Below, one piece after another: positions 4,280 to 5,350 of a DNA stretch of 5,350 bases (position 1 is the first letter of the stretch; every line of letters begins with the position of its first letter). The notes below the pieces were generated by a model. It saw only the letters and a program-made list of their open reading frames with translations. It was not told the DNA's origin and ran no database searches. The translations under genes and the position numbers were made by a program. Source of the DNA: DATMQA01 sp035566895 (GTDB lineage Bacteria; Verrucomicrobiota; Verrucomicrobiia; Limisphaerales; UBA8199). The DNA lies in NCBI GenBank assembly GCA_035566895.1, contig DATMQA010000193.1:1-5350 (forward strand). Reading direction: 5' to 3'.

Positions 4280-5350
4280 CTAGTGTTGGCGTACTTTGCC
4301 GGCGACGAAGGCCGGGGACGCGGTATTGGTGGCGTTTTCGATGAACAGGGCGCGAACGGCGACAGGCTTGGCGTTGTTGAGGCCGGAGGCATCAACGATG
4401 CCGTCGAAGTTGGTGACGTTTTGCGTTGTGGCGGTGCCCGGGAAGGCTTGGGCGAGAGCACTGCCGGAGGCCTGGAAGATGGATGGGAATGCCGTCAGGT
4501 TGAAGGTGCTTTGCGCAAACGGAGTCGCCGGGGTAGCGGTGAAGCGAGACCAGCGCAGAGTGACGGTATCCGCGCTGGAAGAAGGGGGTGTGCCAGCGGT
4601 CCCAGCGGTAAAGGTGGTGACATGAACCGCGACGGCCTGACCCGGCCGCATGGGCGTGGTGTTGGAGGCGCCTTGAAAATTCGCCAGCGTGCCCGGAGCC
4701 ACGGATTCCACAGGCAAGCCCTTGGTATCGACGAGGAAGGGATTCGGGTTGACGGGCAAGTTCACGGTCAAGGCATCTCCAATGTGGAGGGTGCCGATCT
4801 TGGAATTGGTGGCGGCGGGGAGCAAGTCGGTGACGACGATCTTGAATTGCGTGGAGGTGGGTATGGCGAAGACGATGCCCTCGACAGTGTCCTGGAGAGT
4901 GCCCAGGAGGGGCTCGATTTCCCGGATGGTCAGGGTGCCGTCAGACTTCAGGATCGCATCCATGCTTGCGGCCTGATTGTTGGAGAGGCAGGTACCAATG
5001 TTTCCAGCAGTCGGATTCGAGCAAAGAGCTCCGGAAGGGTCTTTGTCCATAATCATAGTGGCGTTGGTAGAGGCGGTAATGATGCCACGGCCGGTGACGG
5101 TCGCGGGGGTAATGGTGACGCCGGAGGAGGCGATGGTGACGACGCCGGTGAAGTCTTCGATGAGATCCAACTGACCAGTGGCGAGATTGCTGCCAGCGCG
5201 GGGCAGAGTGAAGGCGCTCAAGAGCGTGGCGCTGGTGAAGTTCACGTCCAGCGAACCGGCCACCACGGAAACGATGTTCTTGAGATCGACGTTGAAGCCG
5301 GGCCCAAAGTGCCGCTGGCGGGTACGGTAAAGGAAAGGGTCAGGAATGGG
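4280..5350 (-). CDS. Probable exported beta-rich protein, DUF5666-like, C-terminal part (5' end outside window)
   Basis: The frame is open from the right edge to a TAG at 4280-4282; 356 residues are visible and the start is not. A GTG at 5264-5266 is in frame, but coding-like sequence (DPFLYRTRQRHFGPGFNVDLKN) continues upstream of it. The product is rich in Thr, Ala, Ser, Val and Pro and poor in Lys and Glu, with repeated short beta-strand/turn patterns such as FTGVVTIASSGVTITPATV and VEGIVFAIPTSTQFKIVV. It contains one Cys pair (ALCSNPT, GTCLSNN) and the closing motif VRALFIENAT...AFVAGKVRQH. This resembles secreted or lipoprotein-type acidobacterial proteins carrying DUF5666-like repeats, a resemblance from memory that I could not test. 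Such proteins normally have an N-terminal signal sequence, which would be upstream here. No catalytic motif is visible and the function is unknown. It converges on the sigma-factor operon and ends in its own terminator. Confidence 0.78.
   Translation of the reverse strand, partial: PIPDPFLYRTRQRHFGPGFNVDLKNIVSVVAGSLDVNFTSATLLSAFTLPRAGSNLATGQLDLIEDFTGVVTIASSGVTITPATVTGRGIITASTNATMIMDKDPSGALCSNPTAGNIGTCLSNNQAASMDAILKSDGTLTIREIEPLLGTLQDTVEGIVFAIPTSTQFKIVVTDLLPAATNSKIGTLHIGDALTVNLPVNPNPFLVDTKGLPVESVAPGTLANFQGASNTTPMRPGQAVAVHVTTFTAGTAGTPPSSSADTVTLRWSRFTATPATPFAQSTFNLTAFPSIFQASGSALAQAFPGTATTQNVTNFDGIVDASGLNNAKPVAVRALFIENATNTASPAFVAGKVRQH

Overview
The window looks like chromosomal DNA of an acidobacterium (Acidobacteriota, probably class Terriglobia). 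The evidence is the C-terminal style of the Oar-like TonB-dependent receptor at the left edge, the style of the secreted beta-rich protein at the right edge, and GC-rich coding sequence (one hand-counted 60-base block at 2401-2460 is 65% G+C). This assignment rests on family resemblance, not on a marker gene.

Layout. Bases 2-880 (+) are the 3' end of a TonB-dependent receptor gene, closed by a strong intrinsic terminator at 898-925. A 251-base gap follows with a sigma-54-like promoter candidate and a hairpin leader. Then comes a two-gene operon: an ECF-type RNA polymerase sigma factor (1132-1740) whose stop codon overlaps the start of a 567-residue membrane protein (1737-3440). That protein begins with a zinc-binding anti-sigma (ZAS) motif, passes through the membrane, presents a bactofilin-like beta-helix, and ends in a multi-pass membrane domain. 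The likely circuit is that the second protein holds the sigma factor at the membrane and releases it in response to something sensed by, or built from, its periplasmic beta-helix.

Bases 3441-4279 are an 839-base convergent intergenic region with no credible gene, part of it clearly AT-richer (3661-3720 is 38% G+C by hand count). It holds a perfect 10-bp palindrome, a pair of GTAAGT-type direct repeats, a strong minus-strand sigma-70-like promoter with no gene in front of it, and two tandem 50-base units, each made of a hairpin, an invariant 13-mer, a second hairpin and a T-run on the minus strand. The second hairpin differs between the copies by two compensating base pairs, so its structure appears to be conserved. 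This is the most unusual element here.

Bases 4280-5350 (-) are the 3' part of a gene for a probably exported beta-rich protein of a type I associate with Acidobacteriota (DUF5666-like), followed by a clear terminator at 4218-4252.
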